This document shows, piece by piece, positions 18,761-29,301 of a stretch of 35,736 bases of DNA (within the stretch, counting starts at the first letter, position 1; each line of letters starts with the position of its first letter). Source of the stretch: an uncultured Kocuria sp. (GTDB taxonomy: Bacteria > Actinomycetota > Actinomycetes > Actinomycetales > Micrococcaceae); the NCBI RefSeq assembly GCF_947500125.1, contig NZ_CANMRA010000035.1, positions 1 to 35,736 of the forward strand, written 5' to 3'. A program made the translations under genes and the position numbers. Under the pieces are notes generated by a model. That model saw nothing but the letters and a program-made list of their open reading frames with translations. It did not search any database and had not been told where the DNA came from.

Positions 18761-18790
18761 GACAACCCCGGACATCCCCAGACATCCCCA
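18761..18790 (+). repeat. 10-bp tandem repeat just upstream of whiA
   Basis: Three consecutive decamers, gacaaccccg, gacatcccca, gacatcccca, preceded by a related cccgaccccg (18751-18760). The array ends where the whiA ribosome site begins, and it fills half of the 69-base yvcK-whiA gap. Confidence 0.75.
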
Positions 18791-18803
18791 GGAAAGGAAC
18801 CGC

Positions 18804-19784
18804 GTGGCCCTGACGTCATCGGTCAAGGAAGAACTGTCCCGTCTCGAGATCAAGAGGTCCTCGGAGCGGCGCGCGGAGCTCTCCGCCCTGCTGCGCTTCG
18901 CCGGCGGGCTCCACATCGTCTCGGGACGCATCGTCGTCGAGGCGGAGGTGGACCTCGGCGCCACGGCGCGCCGGGTGCGCCGCGCCGTCCACGAGGTCTT
19001 CGGCCACGACAGCGAGATCGTGGTCGTCTCCGGCGGCGGACTGCGGCGCGGCAGCTCCTACGTGGTGCGCGTCGTCCAGGACGGCGAGGCCCTCGCCCGG
19101 CAGACGGGCCTGCTCGACTCGCGCGGGCGCCCCGTGCGCGGCCTCCCGCCGGCCGTGGTCAACGGTGCCGTGGCCGACGCCGAGGCGGTGCTGCGCGGGG
19201 CCTTCCTCGCCCACGGATCCCTCACCGAGCCCGGCCGCTCCGCCGCCATGGAGTTCACCTGCCCCGGCCCCGAGGCCGCGCTCGCGCTCGTGGGCGCCGC
19301 TCGCCGGCTCGGCGTCCTCGCGAAGGCCCGCGAGGTGCGGGGAGTGGACCGCGTGGTCGTGCGGGACGGGGACGCCATCGCCGCGCTGCTCACCCGGATG
19401 GGCGCCCACCAGACGCTCCTGCAGTGGGAGGACCGGCGGATGCGCAAGGAGGTGCGCGCCACGGCCAACCGCCTCGCCAACTTCGACGACGCCAACCTCC
19501 GCCGCTCCGCGCAGGCCGCCGTGGCCGCCGGGGCCCGGGTCGAGCGCGCCCTGGAGATCCTCGGCGACGAGGTCCCGGAGCACCTGCGGCAGGCGGGGGA
19601 GCTGCGCCTGTCCAACAAGCAGGCCAGCCTCGACGAGCTCGGCCGGCTCGCGGACCCGCCGCTCACCAAGGACGCCGTGGCCGGCCGGATCCGCCGGCTG
19701 CTGGCCATGGCGGACCGCCGGGCGGAGGAGCTGAACCTCCCCGGCACCGACGCCGGGGTCGCCGCGGACGCCCTGCCCTCCTGA
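18804..19784 (+). CDS. whiA: DNA-binding sporulation/division regulator WhiA
   Basis: A 326-residue WhiA. The N-terminal half is the degenerate LAGLIDADG homing-endonuclease-like fold ([40 protein letters not shown]). The C-terminal helix-turn-helix is seen in [34 protein letters not shown]. In Streptomyces WhiA works with WhiB to switch on sporulation septation; in non-sporulating Gram-positives it influences cell division and chromosome segregation. The GTG start follows AAAGGA at 18793-18798 by 5 bases. It is the last gene of the rapZ block, and a GC-rich hairpin 17 bases after its stop probably ends transcription. Confidence 0.96.
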   Translation: MALTSSVKEELSRLEIKRSSERRAELSALLRFAGGLHIVSGRIVVEAEVDLGATARRVRRAVHEVFGHDSEIVVVSGGGLRRGSSYVVRVVQDGEALARQTGLLDSRGRPVRGLPPAVVNGAVADAEAVLRGAFLAHGSLTEPGRSAAMEFTCPGPEAALALVGAARRLGVLAKAREVRGVDRVVVRDGDAIAALLTRMGAHQTLLQWEDRRMRKEVRATANRLANFDDANLRRSAQAAVAAGARVERALEILGDEVPEHLRQAGELRLSNKQASLDELGRLADPPLTKDAVAGRIRRLLAMADRRAEELNLPGTDAGVAADALPS

Positions 19785-19801
19785 GCCCGGCCCCCGGGCC
19801 T

Positions 19802-19830
19802 CCGGCGCGGCGCCTCCGGGGCCGCGCCGG
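19802..19830 (+). terminator. GC hairpin after whiA
   Basis: Perfect 10-base stem CCGGCGCGGC (19802-19811) with GCCGCGCCGG (19821-19830) and a 9-base loop, starting 17 bases after the whiA stop. There is no T run, as is common for actinobacterial hairpins. Confidence 0.6.
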
Positions 19831-19905
19831 AAACCCCACGAGGCGGTCCGTGGTTTTCCGGGGTTCCGTGCCCACCGATGTGGTTTTGTGTTGGTTTGAC
19901 GATGA

Positions 19906-21012
<1,107 letters not shown>

Positions 21013-21039
21013 GGACCCGGTCCCGCGGCGTCGCCGGGG

Positions 21040-21045
21040 TAGGGT
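21040..21045 (+). promoter_or_regulatory. -10 box of a probable leaderless pgk promoter
   Basis: TAGGGT lies 7 bases before ATG 21053, and no ribosome site lies between. This is the same arrangement as for uvrA and the MBL gene. It argues for ATG 21053 over the in-frame GTG at 21044, which overlaps the box. Confidence 0.55.
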
Positions 21046-21052
21046 GAGTGAC

Positions 21053-22276
21053 ATGGCTCATGCACTTGACGAACTGATCGCCGACGGCGTCGCCGGGCGC
21101 CGCGTCCTGGTCCGCTCCGACCTGAACGTCCCCCTGGACGGCTCCACCGTGACCGACGACGGACGCGTCCGCGCGTCCTTGCCGGTCCTGAAGAAGCTGG
21201 CCGACGCCGGGGCCCGCGTCATCGTGATGGCGCACCTCGGCCGGCCCAAGGGGCAGGTCGACCCGAAGTACTCGATCGCCCCCGCCGCGCGGAAGCTGGC
21301 CGAGCTGGCCGACTTCCCCGTGGCGGTGGCCTCCGACGTCGTCGGGGAGGACGCCCGGGCCAAGGCCGAGGCCCTCGCCGACGGCGAGGTGCTCGTGATC
21401 GAGAACGTGCGCTTCGATCCCCGCGAGACCTCGAAGGACGACGCCGAGCGCGGCGCCTTCGCGGACGAGCTCGCCGCCCTGACGGGCGAGAACGGGGCCT
21501 ACGTGGACGACGCCTTCGGTGCGGTGCACCGCAAGCACGCCTCCGTGTTCGACATCGCCCACCGGCTCCCGGCCTACCTGGGCGATCTGGTCAAGCGCGA
21601 GCTCGACGTGCTCACCAAGGTCGTCTCCGCGCCCGAGCGGCCCTTCGTGGTGGTCATGGGCGGGTCCAAGGTCTCCGACAAGCTCGCGGTGATCGAGAAC
21701 CTCATCGGCAAGGCCGACTCGCTGCTCATCGGCGGCGGCATGGTCTTCACCTTCCTCGCCGCCCAGGGGCACTCCGTCGGTGGGTCGCTGCTGGAGAAGG
21801 AGCAGATCGGGACCGTCAAGGACTACCTCGAGAAGGCCTCTGCGGCCGGCACCGAGATCGTCCTGCCCGTGGACGTCGTCTACGCGGAGAAGTTCGCCGC
21901 GGACGCCGCGCACGAGGTGCGCCCGGTCGACGCCATCGAGGACGGCGAGATCGGCTCCTCCGGCCTCGGCCTGGACATCGGGCCCGAGTCCGCCAAGCTG
22001 TTCGCCGAGCGGATCCGCGGCGCGAAGACCGTGTTCTGGAACGGCCCCGCGGGTGTGTTCGAGATGGAGGCCTTCGCCGGGGGCACCCGGGCGGTCGCGG
22101 AGGCCATCGTCGCCTCCGACGCGATGAGCGTCATCGGCGGCGGCGACTCGGCCTCGGCCGTGCGCAACCTCGGGTTCTCGGACGACCAGTTCGGGCACAT
22201 CTCCACCGGCGGCGGCGCCTCCCTCGAGTTCATCGAGGGCAAGGAGCTGCCCGGGGTCGTGGCCCTGGGCGCCTGA
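21053..22276 (+). CDS. pgk: Phosphoglycerate kinase
   Basis: A 407-residue PGK, which transfers phosphate from 1,3-bisphosphoglycerate to ADP. N-domain features: [13 protein letters not shown], the basic-patch segment [13 protein letters not shown], and [14 protein letters not shown]. The hinge and C-domain contain [21 protein letters not shown], then [20 protein letters not shown] and the nucleotide-binding [13 protein letters not shown]. The last recognisable block is [21 protein letters not shown]. Length is normal for the family. It sits between gap and tpiA in the standard actinobacterial triose operon. ATG 21053 is preferred because TAGGGT ends 8 bases before it. Confidence 0.98.
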   Translation: MAHALDELIADGVAGRRVLVRSDLNVPLDGSTVTDDGRVRASLPVLKKLADAGARVIVMAHLGRPKGQVDPKYSIAPAARKLAELADFPVAVASDVVGEDARAKAEALADGEVLVIENVRFDPRETSKDDAERGAFADELAALTGENGAYVDDAFGAVHRKHASVFDIAHRLPAYLGDLVKRELDVLTKVVSAPERPFVVVMGGSKVSDKLAVIENLIGKADSLLIGGGMVFTFLAAQGHSVGGSLLEKEQIGTVKDYLEKASAAGTEIVLPVDVVYAEKFAADAAHEVRPVDAIEDGEIGSSGLGLDIGPESAKLFAERIRGAKTVFWNGPAGVFEMEAFAGGTRAVAEAIVASDAMSVIGGGDSASAVRNLGFSDDQFGHISTGGGASLEFIEGKELPGVVALGA

Positions 22277-22402
22277 CCCGCACGCCGCACCACCGCGGTG
22301 GGGGCGCCCCGGAGCCGCACGCCCCGGGTCGCCCCCGCCGCCCAGCGCACCACTGCCGAAACGCACGACGAGCGGCGCACCCGCCGCGGACAGGAGTCCC
22401 CG

Positions 22403-23218
22403 ATGACCTCGCAGACCAACGGTCAGTTCGACCGCACGCCGCTGATCGCCGGCAACTGGAAGATGAACATGGACCACGCCCAGGCCATCACCCTGCTGCA
22501 GAAGCTCGCGTGGACCCTGGACGACGCGAAGCACGACTACTCCCGCGCCGAGGTGGCCGTCTTCCCGCCGTTCACGGACCTCCGCTCCGTGCAGAGCCTC
22601 GTGGACGGTGACGACCTGCGCGTCGTCTACGGCGCCCAGGACCTCTCCGACCAGGACTCCGGCGCCTACACCGGGGACGTCTCCGGCCAGTTCCTCGCCA
22701 AGCTCGGCTGCACCTACGTCCTCGTGGGCCACTCCGAGCGCCGCACCATCCACGGCGAGTCCGACGAGCTGTGCAACGCCAAGATCGCCGCCGCCCACCG
22801 CCACGGCCTGGTCCCGGTGCTGTGCGTCGGCGAGGGCCTCGAGGTCCGGCAGGCCGGTGAGCACGTCGCCTTCACGCTCGAGCAGCTGCGCGGCTCCATC
22901 GCCGGCCTCGAGGCGGACCGGGTGGCCGAGCTCGTGGTGGCCTACGAGCCCGTCTGGGCGATCGGCACCGGCGAGGTCGCCGGTCCCGAGGACGCCCAGG
23001 AGATGGCCGCCGCCATCCGCGCCGAGCTGGCCGGGCTCTACGACGCCGAGACCGCCGCGAAGACCCGCATCCTCTACGGCGGCTCCGCGAAGGCCGCCAA
23101 CGCCGGCTCGATCCTCAAGGGCAAGGACGTGGACGGCGTCCTCGTCGGCGGCGCGAGCCTCGACGCCGAGGAGTTTGCTAGCATTGCCAGGTTCGAGCAG
23201 CACCTCGTGACCGACTGA
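22403..23218 (+). CDS. tpiA: Triosephosphate isomerase
   Basis: A 271-residue TIM that interconverts dihydroxyacetone phosphate and glyceraldehyde 3-phosphate. The three catalytic elements are present: GNWKMN (Asn and Lys), VLVGHSERR (His) and [12 protein letters not shown] (Glu, followed by the lid loop). The C-terminal phosphate-binding segment is [20 protein letters not shown] with [13 protein letters not shown]. Start ATG 22403 follows AGGAG at 22392-22396; the same frame is open upstream to 22298 but has no signal there. The 126-base pgk-tpiA gap contains only short GC palindromes such as CCACCGCGGTGG (22290-22301). secG follows. Confidence 0.98.
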   Translation: MTSQTNGQFDRTPLIAGNWKMNMDHAQAITLLQKLAWTLDDAKHDYSRAEVAVFPPFTDLRSVQSLVDGDDLRVVYGAQDLSDQDSGAYTGDVSGQFLAKLGCTYVLVGHSERRTIHGESDELCNAKIAAAHRHGLVPVLCVGEGLEVRQAGEHVAFTLEQLRGSIAGLEADRVAELVVAYEPVWAIGTGEVAGPEDAQEMAAAIRAELAGLYDAETAAKTRILYGGSAKAANAGSILKGKDVDGVLVGGASLDAEEFASIARFEQHLVTD

Positions 23219-23238
23219 TCACGACCCCCTGAACGTCC

Positions 23239-23253
23239 GCGCCCGCCGGGCGC
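23239..23253 (+). other. Short hairpin between tpiA and secG
   Basis: Perfect 6-base stem GCGCCC with GGGCGC around a GCC loop, in the 69-base gap. It may slow transcription or protect the upstream message; function is not evident. Confidence 0.3.
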
Positions 23254-23287
23254 TGCGGCTCGACGGACACCCCGAGGGAAGGCCCCA

Positions 23288-23542
23288 GTGGAAATTCTGC
23301 AGAACGTGCTCCTGGCGATCATCGTGCTCACGAGCCTCCTGGCCGTTCTCCTCGTCCTGCTCAACAAGGGCAAGGGCGGGGGCCTCTCCGACATGTTCGG
23401 CGGCGGCATGACCCAGTCCCTCAACACCTCCGGCGTGGCGCAGAAGAACCTGGTCCGCCTCACCACCGCCACGGCCGTGGTGTGGGCCCTGTCGATCGCG
23501 GCCTACGCGCTGACCATGCGCTTCGCCGACGTGGCCGTCTGA
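23288..23542 (+). CDS. secG: Preprotein translocase subunit SecG
   Basis: An 84-residue small membrane protein. Segment 1 is NVLLAIIVLTSLLAVLLVLL, followed by the family loop NKGKGGGLSDMFGGGMTQSLNTSGVAQKN given here as two adjoining blocks around GGG; segment 2 is RLTTATAVVWALSIAAYAL. SecG is the accessory subunit of the SecYEG protein-export channel. The GTG start follows GAGGGAAGG (23274-23282) by 5 bases. Placement after gap-pgk-tpiA is the usual actinobacterial order. A strong hairpin ends this operon. Confidence 0.95.
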   Translation: MEILQNVLLAIIVLTSLLAVLLVLLNKGKGGGLSDMFGGGMTQSLNTSGVAQKNLVRLTTATAVVWALSIAAYALTMRFADVAV

Positions 23543-23560
23543 GCCGACCGCTCCCCGAAC

Positions 23561-23615
23561 GACCCCCGGGCTCCCCGCCCGACCACCTCCGTGGCCGGCC
23601 GGGGAGCCCGGGGTC
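23561..23615. terminator. Hairpin between convergent secG and membrane-protein genes
   Basis: Arms GACCCCCGGGCTCCCCG (23561-23577) and CGGGGAGCCCGGGGTC (23600-23615) pair over 16 bases with one bulged C and a 22-base loop. It lies 18 bases after secG and 91 bases from the stop of the opposing gene, so it can serve both strands. No T run follows on the plus strand. Confidence 0.75.
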
Positions 23616-23706
23616 TTCGCGCTGGGGGGCGACCGCCCGCCCCGCCCCGGACGGTCGCTCTCCCGAGTGCGGGCCGGACCGGTGGATCCGGCCCCGCCCG
23701 GGCTGC

Positions 23707-24567
23707 TCAGCGCCCGTACTGCACCCGCAACGAGGCGTCGTCGGGCAGCACCACCACGGTGCCCTTCTCGACGGACCACCCCTCGTGGAGGAAGAAGTAC
23801 CGTCCCCCGCTGACGGTGAGCAGGCGCAGCCCGTCGTAGCGGTACAGCGGGGCGTCCTCCGTGCCCAGCTGTTGGGTCGTGACCCCCGGGACGTCGAGCC
23901 CCAGGGGTTCCCGGCTGTAGACCTGCGCCCGGGGCTGCCACGCCAGGTTCGCCTCGAGCGTCTCGGCCAGACCCCGCCCGCGGGCCTCGGCGAAGTTCGA
24001 GGTCCCCCAGAAGAGCAGCAGCGCCACGAGGACCAGGACCAGGGTCGCCTCGACGGCCCGCTGCTCGGGGGTCCGCCGCGGGTCGTCGCCGGCGGCGTAG
24101 CGGCGGACGCGGACCGCCCACGCGGCTGCGAGCACGCCGGCGGTGATGAGGTACGGAGCGTACAGCGGGCTGTACACGCGCTCGGTGAACAGCAGGACGA
24201 CCATCAGGACGATGAGCGCCCCCGCGCCCACCAGGGCCGCCCGCGGCAACGTGGTCGACCACCGGCCGGCCGTGCCCCGGTCGACGCGCCGGCGCAGGAC
24301 CCGGTCCAGCCAGACCCACACCAGCCCCAGCGCGACCAGCAGCAGCAGCGGCAGGTACAGCGCGCTGATGCTCAGCAGCGCGAAGTCCCGCGTGGTGTAG
24401 CCGAACAGGTTGACGTGCAGCCCCATCCACTCGGCCTGCGCCTTCGCGCGCGCCCACCCGAAGTAGAAGACCAGGGCCGTGACCACGGTGGCCGGCGGAC
24501 CGACCACGGAGACGATCCCCACGACGTGCGACCAGGCCGAGCGGGTCGGCGCAGCGGTCTCCGTCAT
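23707..24567 (-). CDS. Uncharacterised five-segment membrane protein
   Basis: A 286-residue protein of unknown function. Hydrophobic segments lie near residues 14-36, 62-86, 107-127, 135-153 and 171-188. A hydrophilic C-terminal domain of about 95 residues follows (from NFAEARGRGLAETLEANL) and should lie outside the cell if the N-terminus is inside. The phrase FGWARAKAQAEWMGLHVNLF, ahead of GYTTRDFALLSISAL, is reminiscent of uncharacterised actinobacterial membrane proteins I have seen, but I cannot name a family. It lies 34 bases after a lipoprotein gene in the same direction, so the two are probably co-expressed at the envelope. No clear ribosome site precedes ATG 24567, and the gap can fold (CGGGCC with GGCCCG). 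Confidence 0.8.
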   Translation of the reverse strand: MTETAAPTRSAWSHVVGIVSVVGPPATVVTALVFYFGWARAKAQAEWMGLHVNLFGYTTRDFALLSISALYLPLLLLVALGLVWVWLDRVLRRRVDRGTAGRWSTTLPRAALVGAGALIVLMVVLLFTERVYSPLYAPYLITAGVLAAAWAVRVRRYAAGDDPRRTPEQRAVEATLVLVLVALLLFWGTSNFAEARGRGLAETLEANLAWQPRAQVYSREPLGLDVPGVTTQQLGTEDAPLYRYDGLRLLTVSGGRYFFLHEGWSVEKGTVVVLPDDASLRVQYGR

Positions 24568-24601
24568 CGGGCCCGCCCGGCGCCGCGGGAGCGGCGGCCC
24601 G

Positions 24602-25642
24602 TCAGGAGGCGGGTGCCGGACACGTCGTCGCTCCCGGGGCGTACTCCAGGGAGACCGTGCTGAGGGCCGGGTCCTCGAGGGCGTAGCCGGAGCCCGCGAG
24701 GGCCACGGGCGCCGTACCTCCCGCCTCCGGGACGGGTGCCGGGGGCGCCACGAAGAACGGGCCGGTCGTTCCCCACTGGATCGGCACGGGCACGGGGCCC
24801 ACCGTGACGTACTGCACGCTGCCGACCGGCAGGGCCGGGTCCTGCACGTTCCCGCGCAGGTGGACGGGCACGCCTCCGCAGGCCGGAACGGGCAGTGCGG
24901 GCCCGCCGGCCTCCTCCGGCGCGGACGCGAGTCCTGTGACGGACAGGGGACACGCGGTGCCCGGCGTGTCGCCGAGCACGGGCACGTCCTGGGGATGGTC
25001 CTGGTGGAACTGCACGAGGCGGGCCAGCATGGCGACGGCGGCGACGTCGTGGCAGCTCTCCGGTGCCGGGGCGGTGGCCAGGGCCGCCGCCCCCTGCGCC
25101 CACAGCGCCTCGTCGTTGGTCTCGGCGGCCCGGCACAGCAGGGAGGCGGCGGCCTGCGCGCTCGCGCCGGCCAGGCTCTCCTCGTCGCACGTGCCCGCGC
25201 GCAGCGCCACGTACCACCCCGGCTCCCCGGGACCGACTGGACCGATCGGCAGCCCGCCGATCACAGGAGCGACGCGGGGAGGGGCCGGAGGGGCACCGCC
25301 GCCGCCGGGCTCTCCGGCGTCGGGCTCTCCGGCGTCGGTCCCGCCTCCGGCGTCGGCCCCGTCACCGGGGTCCTCCCCGCCTCCGGCGGCGCCTCCGCCC
25401 GCACGCCCGGTGCCGTCCTGGGTGCCGTCCGCGGAGCGGTCCCCGGTGCCCGGAGGGGCCGTGGAGCCGTCCGGGGGCCGCGCGGAACGGTCCTGCTCCT
25501 GCACGGTGGTCCGCCCGGCCGTGGGGGAGCTGCTGTCCGAGGCCGCGCCGTCGTCGGGTCCGGTCCGGCCGCAGGCCGCGAGCACGACCAGGGCGCCGGC
25601 GGCCAGGCCAGTGCTGACCCGGACAGGACGGAACGGGGACAT
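24602..25642 (-). CDS. Secreted lipoprotein with low-complexity linker and six-Cys domain
   Basis: A 346-residue predicted lipoprotein. The signal peptide RVSTGLAAGALVVLAAC ends in the lipobox LAAC with Cys24 as the lipid site. Residues about 26-120 are Gly/Asp/Ala/Pro-rich linker with repeated DAGEP. The remaining 225 residues hold six cysteines, in TCDEES, LLCRAA, SCHDVA, TACPLS, PACGGV and TTCPAP, enough for three disulfides. The first part (SLAGASAQAAASLLCRAAETND) looks helical; the second (VHLRGNVQDPALPVGSVQYVTVG) looks like beta strands. I do not recognise the family. ATG 25642 was chosen because it gives a proper signal peptide; a longer frame to 25759 lacks one. The membrane-protein gene follows after 34 bases. 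Confidence 0.82.
   Translation of the reverse strand: MSPFRPVRVSTGLAAGALVVLAACGRTGPDDGAASDSSSPTAGRTTVQEQDRSARPPDGSTAPPGTGDRSADGTQDGTGRAGGGAAGGGEDPGDGADAGGGTDAGEPDAGEPGGGGAPPAPPRVAPVIGGLPIGPVGPGEPGWYVALRAGTCDEESLAGASAQAAASLLCRAAETNDEALWAQGAAALATAPAPESCHDVAAVAMLARLVQFHQDHPQDVPVLGDTPGTACPLSVTGLASAPEEAGGPALPVPACGGVPVHLRGNVQDPALPVGSVQYVTVGPVPVPIQWGTTGPFFVAPPAPVPEAGGTAPVALAGSGYALEDPALSTVSLEYAPGATTCPAPAS
25307..25336 (-). repeat. Exact 15-bp duplication in the lipoprotein linker
   Basis: GGGCTCTCCGGCGTC occurs twice in a row (25307-25321, 25322-25336, plus strand) and encodes DAGEP twice on the minus strand. A related 18-bp unit follows at 25337-25354. Units are multiples of three, so copy changes keep the frame. 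Confidence 0.8.
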
Positions 25643-25793
25643 GAGCTCACCGTCCTTCCGCGCTCGACCGGACGTCGCGGTCGGTGCCCAGGATCTCCAG
25701 CACCCCGGGCGCCGTTGCTTCGCCGGCCGCTCCGGTGCCGTGGCGTCGTCAGCGAGCATGCCGCCACGGCCGTCACCCGAGCGTGACTACCGC

Positions 25794-25831
25794 CCGGTCA
25801 CGCGCGGCGGGGCGGCCCGGCGCGTGAGCGG
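25794..25831 (-). terminator. Hairpin after pgl
   Basis: CCGGTCACGCGC (25794-25805) pairs with GCGCGTGAGCGG (25820-25831) with one mismatch and a 14-base loop, starting 5 bases after the pgl stop on the minus strand. It probably ends the zwf-opcA-pgl transcript. The rest of the 194-base gap to the lipoprotein ATG should hold that gene's promoter, which I could not pinpoint. Confidence 0.55.
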
Positions 25832-25836
25832 GGTCC

Positions 25837-26586
25837 TCAGGCGCCGAGGGCGTCCCGCGTGACCAGCAGCAGTGTCTCCTCGGCCCCGCGCACCCCGGCG
25901 CCGGGCGTGCGCTCGAGCGGGGATCCGCCGCGGACGGCAGCGACCGCCTCGGCCTTGTCCGCCCCGGCCACGAGGAACCAGACCCGCTGCGCGCTGTTGA
26001 TCATCGGCAGCGTCATGGTCACCCGCTCCGGCGGGGGCTTGGGGGAGTCCTGCACCCCCAGCACGGTGGCGTCCGGCTCGTGCACGTGCGGCAGGCCCGG
26101 GAACAGCGAGGCGACGTGACCGTCGGGGCCCAGGCCCAGCAGGGAGAGGTCGAACCGGGGGAAGGGCTCCGTCCGGTGCTGCGCGTCGGCGGCGGCCGCG
26201 AGCTCGCGGCGGTAGTCGAAGGCGGCGTCCTCGGCGGTGTCGAAGTCGTCCGTGCTGCCCACGTAGTGGACCCGGTCGGGGTTCAGGGACAGGGCCCCGC
26301 CCACGGCCTCCACGGCCTGGACGCAGTTGCGCTCGGGGCTGTCGTCGGCCACGAACCGCTCGTCCGACCACCACACGTCGACCCGTGACCAGTCGACCTC
26401 GTCCCGGCGGGCGGAGGCGGCGAGCGCCGCGAGCACCGCGGTGCCCATGCTCCCGCCGGTGAGCACGAGGCTCGCCTCCCCCCGCTCCTCCTGCGCCGCC
26501 ACGACCACGTCGAGGACCCGCTCCGCGGTGTCCGCGGCGAGCGACTCCTTGTCCGGGTGCGGGACGGTCTCCAGCTCGGCGCTCAT
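25837..26586 (-). CDS. pgl: 6-phosphogluconolactonase
   Basis: A 249-residue PGL of the DevB/SOL type, which hydrolyses 6-phosphogluconolactone in the oxidative pentose phosphate pathway. Family features are LVLTGGSMGTAVLAALA near the N-terminus, the substrate-binding VDVWWSDERFVADDSPERN, and LLGLGPDGHVASLFPG with the catalytic His. The later RVTMTLPMINSAQRVWFLVAG is also typical. The ATG start overlaps the opcA TGA as ATGA, so pgl translation depends on opcA. It is the last gene of zwf-opcA-pgl; a hairpin lies just beyond. Confidence 0.95.
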   Translation of the reverse strand: MSAELETVPHPDKESLAADTAERVLDVVVAAQEERGEASLVLTGGSMGTAVLAALAASARRDEVDWSRVDVWWSDERFVADDSPERNCVQAVEAVGGALSLNPDRVHYVGSTDDFDTAEDAAFDYRRELAAAADAQHRTEPFPRFDLSLLGLGPDGHVASLFPGLPHVHEPDATVLGVQDSPKPPPERVTMTLPMINSAQRVWFLVAGADKAEAVAAVRGGSPLERTPGAGVRGAEETLLLVTRDALGA

Positions 26587-27710
26587 GCGCTCTCCTCTCC
26601 GGGGGCCGGGACGGACGGCTCGGCGGACCGGGCCCCGGCGGGCTCCTGCCCGGGCAGGTCGAGGACCACGTCCGCGGCGTCGTCGGGCGCAGCAGGGCCC
26701 GGCCGGTCCTGGTCCGGGCGGCCTCCGCCGTGCTCGGCCAGGAACCGCGCGGCGCCCGGCGTGAGCTCCCCGGTGGTGTCCACGACCTGGGCGACGCGCA
26801 CGTCCCGCAGCCCGGTGGTGACCACCTCGCCGTAGACCTCGTCGGGGTCCAGCCGCCGGAGCTCCTCCGCGATGCAGGCGTTGAGGTCCCGCACGGGCAT
26901 GGCGATCTGCTGGTCCGGCTGGCCCGGCTGGCGCAGCATCGCCACGGTCCGGCCCGGACGCTCGAGCACGATCTCGCCGTCGTCCCGGACCAGGGTCACC
27001 CGGTCCAGGCGCCGCGGCCCCGCGTTGTTGACGAACGTCACCTCGGCGTCGAGCCGGGTGCCCAGCCACGTGCCGAGCAGCACCACGCTGGGGGAGCGGC
27101 CGGACCCCTCGACGACGACCTCGCGCACGGGCGCGGGCTCCGCCTGGTCCAGGACCGCGGCCAGCTGGATGCGCCAGTTGGTCACCCTCGTCCACGCGAG
27201 ATCCGTGTCGCCCGGGACGTAGCGGGCGCTGAGCTCCGCGAGCGTCTCGAAGGCGTCGTCGCTGCGCGCGGAGTCCGTGATCCGGCGGTGGGCGATCCCG
27301 GCGATCGACGAGGTGTGGGGCGAGGGCGGCGGCACCTCGTGCGGCCACCAGGCCACGATCGGCGCGTCCGGCAGCAGCAGCGCCGAGAACAGGGTCTCGG
27401 TGGGCTCGGCCAGCTCGCCGTAGCCGTGCAGCACGATGACCTCGGAGGCGCCCGCGTCACCGCCCATGCGCAGCTGGGCGTCCAGGCGGGTGCTCTCGGC
27501 CTGGGAGTGCGCCACGTGCACGAGGATCCGGCACGGGTGCTCGTGGCTCGCGAAGTTCGCGGCCTCCAGCGCCGCCTCGGAGTGCCCGGCCTGAGCGAGG
27601 ATCACCAGCGTGAGGACCCGGCCGAGCGTCACGACGCCGTGCTGGTCCCGCAGCTGGTTCAGCTTCTTGTCGATGGCCGAGGTGGTGGTGTTCTCCATCG
27701 AAACGATCAC
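26583..27710 (-). CDS. opcA: Glucose-6-phosphate dehydrogenase assembly protein OpcA
   Basis: A 375-residue OpcA, the partner needed for full activity of G6PDH in actinobacteria and cyanobacteria. The start [20 protein letters not shown] matches the actinobacterial OpcA N-terminus I know (MIV-x-TTTS). Later features are [23 protein letters not shown], and the segments [11 protein letters not shown] (given as [14 protein letters not shown]) and [15 protein letters not shown]. About 50 C-terminal residues are Pro/Ala/Asp-rich and probably disordered. The GTG at 27710 overlaps the zwf TGA as GTGA; an in-frame ATG at 27698 is the alternative. Dependence on zwf translation suits a subunit made in step with its target. 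Confidence 0.94.
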   Translation of the reverse strand: MIVSMENTTTSAIDKKLNQLRDQHGVVTLGRVLTLVILAQAGHSEAALEAANFASHEHPCRILVHVAHSQAESTRLDAQLRMGGDAGASEVIVLHGYGELAEPTETLFSALLLPDAPIVAWWPHEVPPPSPHTSSIAGIAHRRITDSARSDDAFETLAELSARYVPGDTDLAWTRVTNWRIQLAAVLDQAEPAPVREVVVEGSGRSPSVVLLGTWLGTRLDAEVTFVNNAGPRRLDRVTLVRDDGEIVLERPGRTVAMLRQPGQPDQQIAMPVRDLNACIAEELRRLDPDEVYGEVVTTGLRDVRVAQVVDTTGELTPGAARFLAEHGGGRPDQDRPGPAAPDDAADVVLDLPGQEPAGARSAEPSVPAPGEESA

Positions 27711-29245
27711 GGTCGCCTCCAGACGCGTCCGTCGCGGGCCAGCAGCTCGTCGGCGCCGGCGGGTCCCCAGGACCCCGGCGCGTACGGCTCCGGCATGATC
27801 TGCTGCTGCTCCCAGCACTCCTCGAAGGGGTCGAGGATCCGCCAGGACAGCTCGACCTCCTCGTGATCGGGGAACAGCGGTGGTTCCCCGAGCAGCACGT
27901 CGAGGATCAGGCGCTCGTAGGCCTCCGGGCTGGACTCGGTGAACGAGTGGCCGTAGCCGAAGTCCATGGTCACGTCCCGGATCTCCGACTGCGTGCCGGG
28001 CACCTTGGAGCCCAGCCGGATGGTCACGCCCTCGTCGGGCTGGATCCGGATCACGATGACGTTCTGCCCCAGGTCCTCGTGGCCGTTGTCCCCGAACAGC
28101 AGGTTGGGGGAGTTCTTGAACTGCACCGCGATCTCGGTCACCCGCCGGCCGAGGCGCTTGCCCGCCCGCAGGTAGAACGGCACGCCCGCCCACCGGCGGT
28201 TGTTGATGTCCAGGCGCAGCGCCGCGTAGGTCTCGGTCCGGGAGTCGGCGGGGATGTCCTGCTCCTCCAGGAAGGCCCGCACCCGCTCGCCGCCCTGCAG
28301 CCCGGACTCGTACTGCCCGAGCGCCGAGTGCGCCGCGAGGTCCTCGGGGACGACGACGGAGGCGAGCACCTTGGCCTTCTCCGCGCGCATGTGATGGGCC
28401 TGGAAGGACAGCGGCTCCTCCATGGCGGTGAGGGCCAGCAGCTGCAGCAGGTGGTTCTGGATGACGTCGCGGGCCGCGCCCACGCCGTCGTAGTAGCCGG
28501 CGCGGGAGCCGATGCCGATGTCCTCGGCCATGGTGATCTGCACGTGGTCCACGAACTGCGCGTTCCACAGCGGCTCGAACATCTGGTTCGCGAAGCGCAG
28601 CGCCAGGATGTTCTGGACCGTCTCCTTGCCCAGGTAGTGGTCGATCCGGAACACCGAGTCCGCCGGGAACACGCGCTCGACGATGGCGTTGAGCTCCGCC
28701 GCGGAGTCGAGGTCGTGGCCGAAGGGCTTCTCGATGACCACGCGGCGCCACCCCGAGGCGTTCTCGTGCTGGGCCAGGCCGTGGTCGGCGAGCTGCTGGC
28801 AGACCGTCTCGAACGCCTTGGGCGGGATCGAGAGGTAGAACGCGTGGTTGCCGCGCGTCCCGGAGTGCACGTCGAGGTCCTTGAGGGTCGACTTCAGGGC
28901 CTCGTAGGCCTTGTCCTCGTCGAACTCCCCGCGCACGAACCGGACGCCGGAGGCGAACTGGCGCCACACGTCCTCCTGGAACGGGGTGCGGGCGTGGGCC
29001 TCGACGGACTCGCGCACCACCTCCCGGAACTGCTCGTGCGACCAGTCGCGGCGGCCGAAGCCGACGAGCGCGAAGGACGGCGGCAGCAGTCCCCGGTTGA
29101 CGAGGTCGTACATCGCCGGCAGCAGCTTCTTCTTCGCGAGGTCTCCCGTCACGCCGAAGAGCACGAGCGCCGACGGGGCGGCGACCCGGACGAGCCGCCT
29201 GTCCCTCGGGTCCCGCAAGGGATTGCGGGCGTTGTTGTCTGGCAA
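27707..29245 (-). CDS. zwf: Glucose-6-phosphate 1-dehydrogenase
   Basis: A 512-residue G6PDH, the entry enzyme of the oxidative pentose phosphate pathway, making NADPH. NADP-binding [20 protein letters not shown] lies near the N-terminus; the active-site block [21 protein letters not shown] is given here by its key RIDHYLGK (Asp/His/Lys); the later [12 protein letters not shown] is also conserved. Start: TTG at 29245 ([18 protein letters not shown]), because GAAGGAG precedes it by 5 bases. The same frame opens further upstream to 29302, but that stretch would begin inside the hairpin region. opcA and pgl follow with 4-base overlaps. A promoter and a strong hairpin lie in the 132-base gap after pgi. 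Confidence 0.96.
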   Translation of the reverse strand: MPDNNARNPLRDPRDRRLVRVAAPSALVLFGVTGDLAKKKLLPAMYDLVNRGLLPPSFALVGFGRRDWSHEQFREVVRESVEAHARTPFQEDVWRQFASGVRFVRGEFDEDKAYEALKSTLKDLDVHSGTRGNHAFYLSIPPKAFETVCQQLADHGLAQHENASGWRRVVIEKPFGHDLDSAAELNAIVERVFPADSVFRIDHYLGKETVQNILALRFANQMFEPLWNAQFVDHVQITMAEDIGIGSRAGYYDGVGAARDVIQNHLLQLLALTAMEEPLSFQAHHMRAEKAKVLASVVVPEDLAAHSALGQYESGLQGGERVRAFLEEQDIPADSRTETYAALRLDINNRRWAGVPFYLRAGKRLGRRVTEIAVQFKNSPNLLFGDNGHEDLGQNVIVIRIQPDEGVTIRLGSKVPGTQSEIRDVTMDFGYGHSFTESSPEAYERLILDVLLGEPPLFPDHEEVELSWRILDPFEECWEQQQIMPEPYAPGSWGPAGADELLARDGRVWRRP

Positions 29246-29301
29246 CGGAACTCCTTCACGTCTCTGCGGGGCCGCGGCACCCACGGGGGCCTGCACGCGC
29301 A

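Noticed and set aside
19896-19901. TTGACG as the -35 of gap
   Set aside because: No -10 box lies 16-18 bases downstream; AAGACA-17-TAGAAT fits better.
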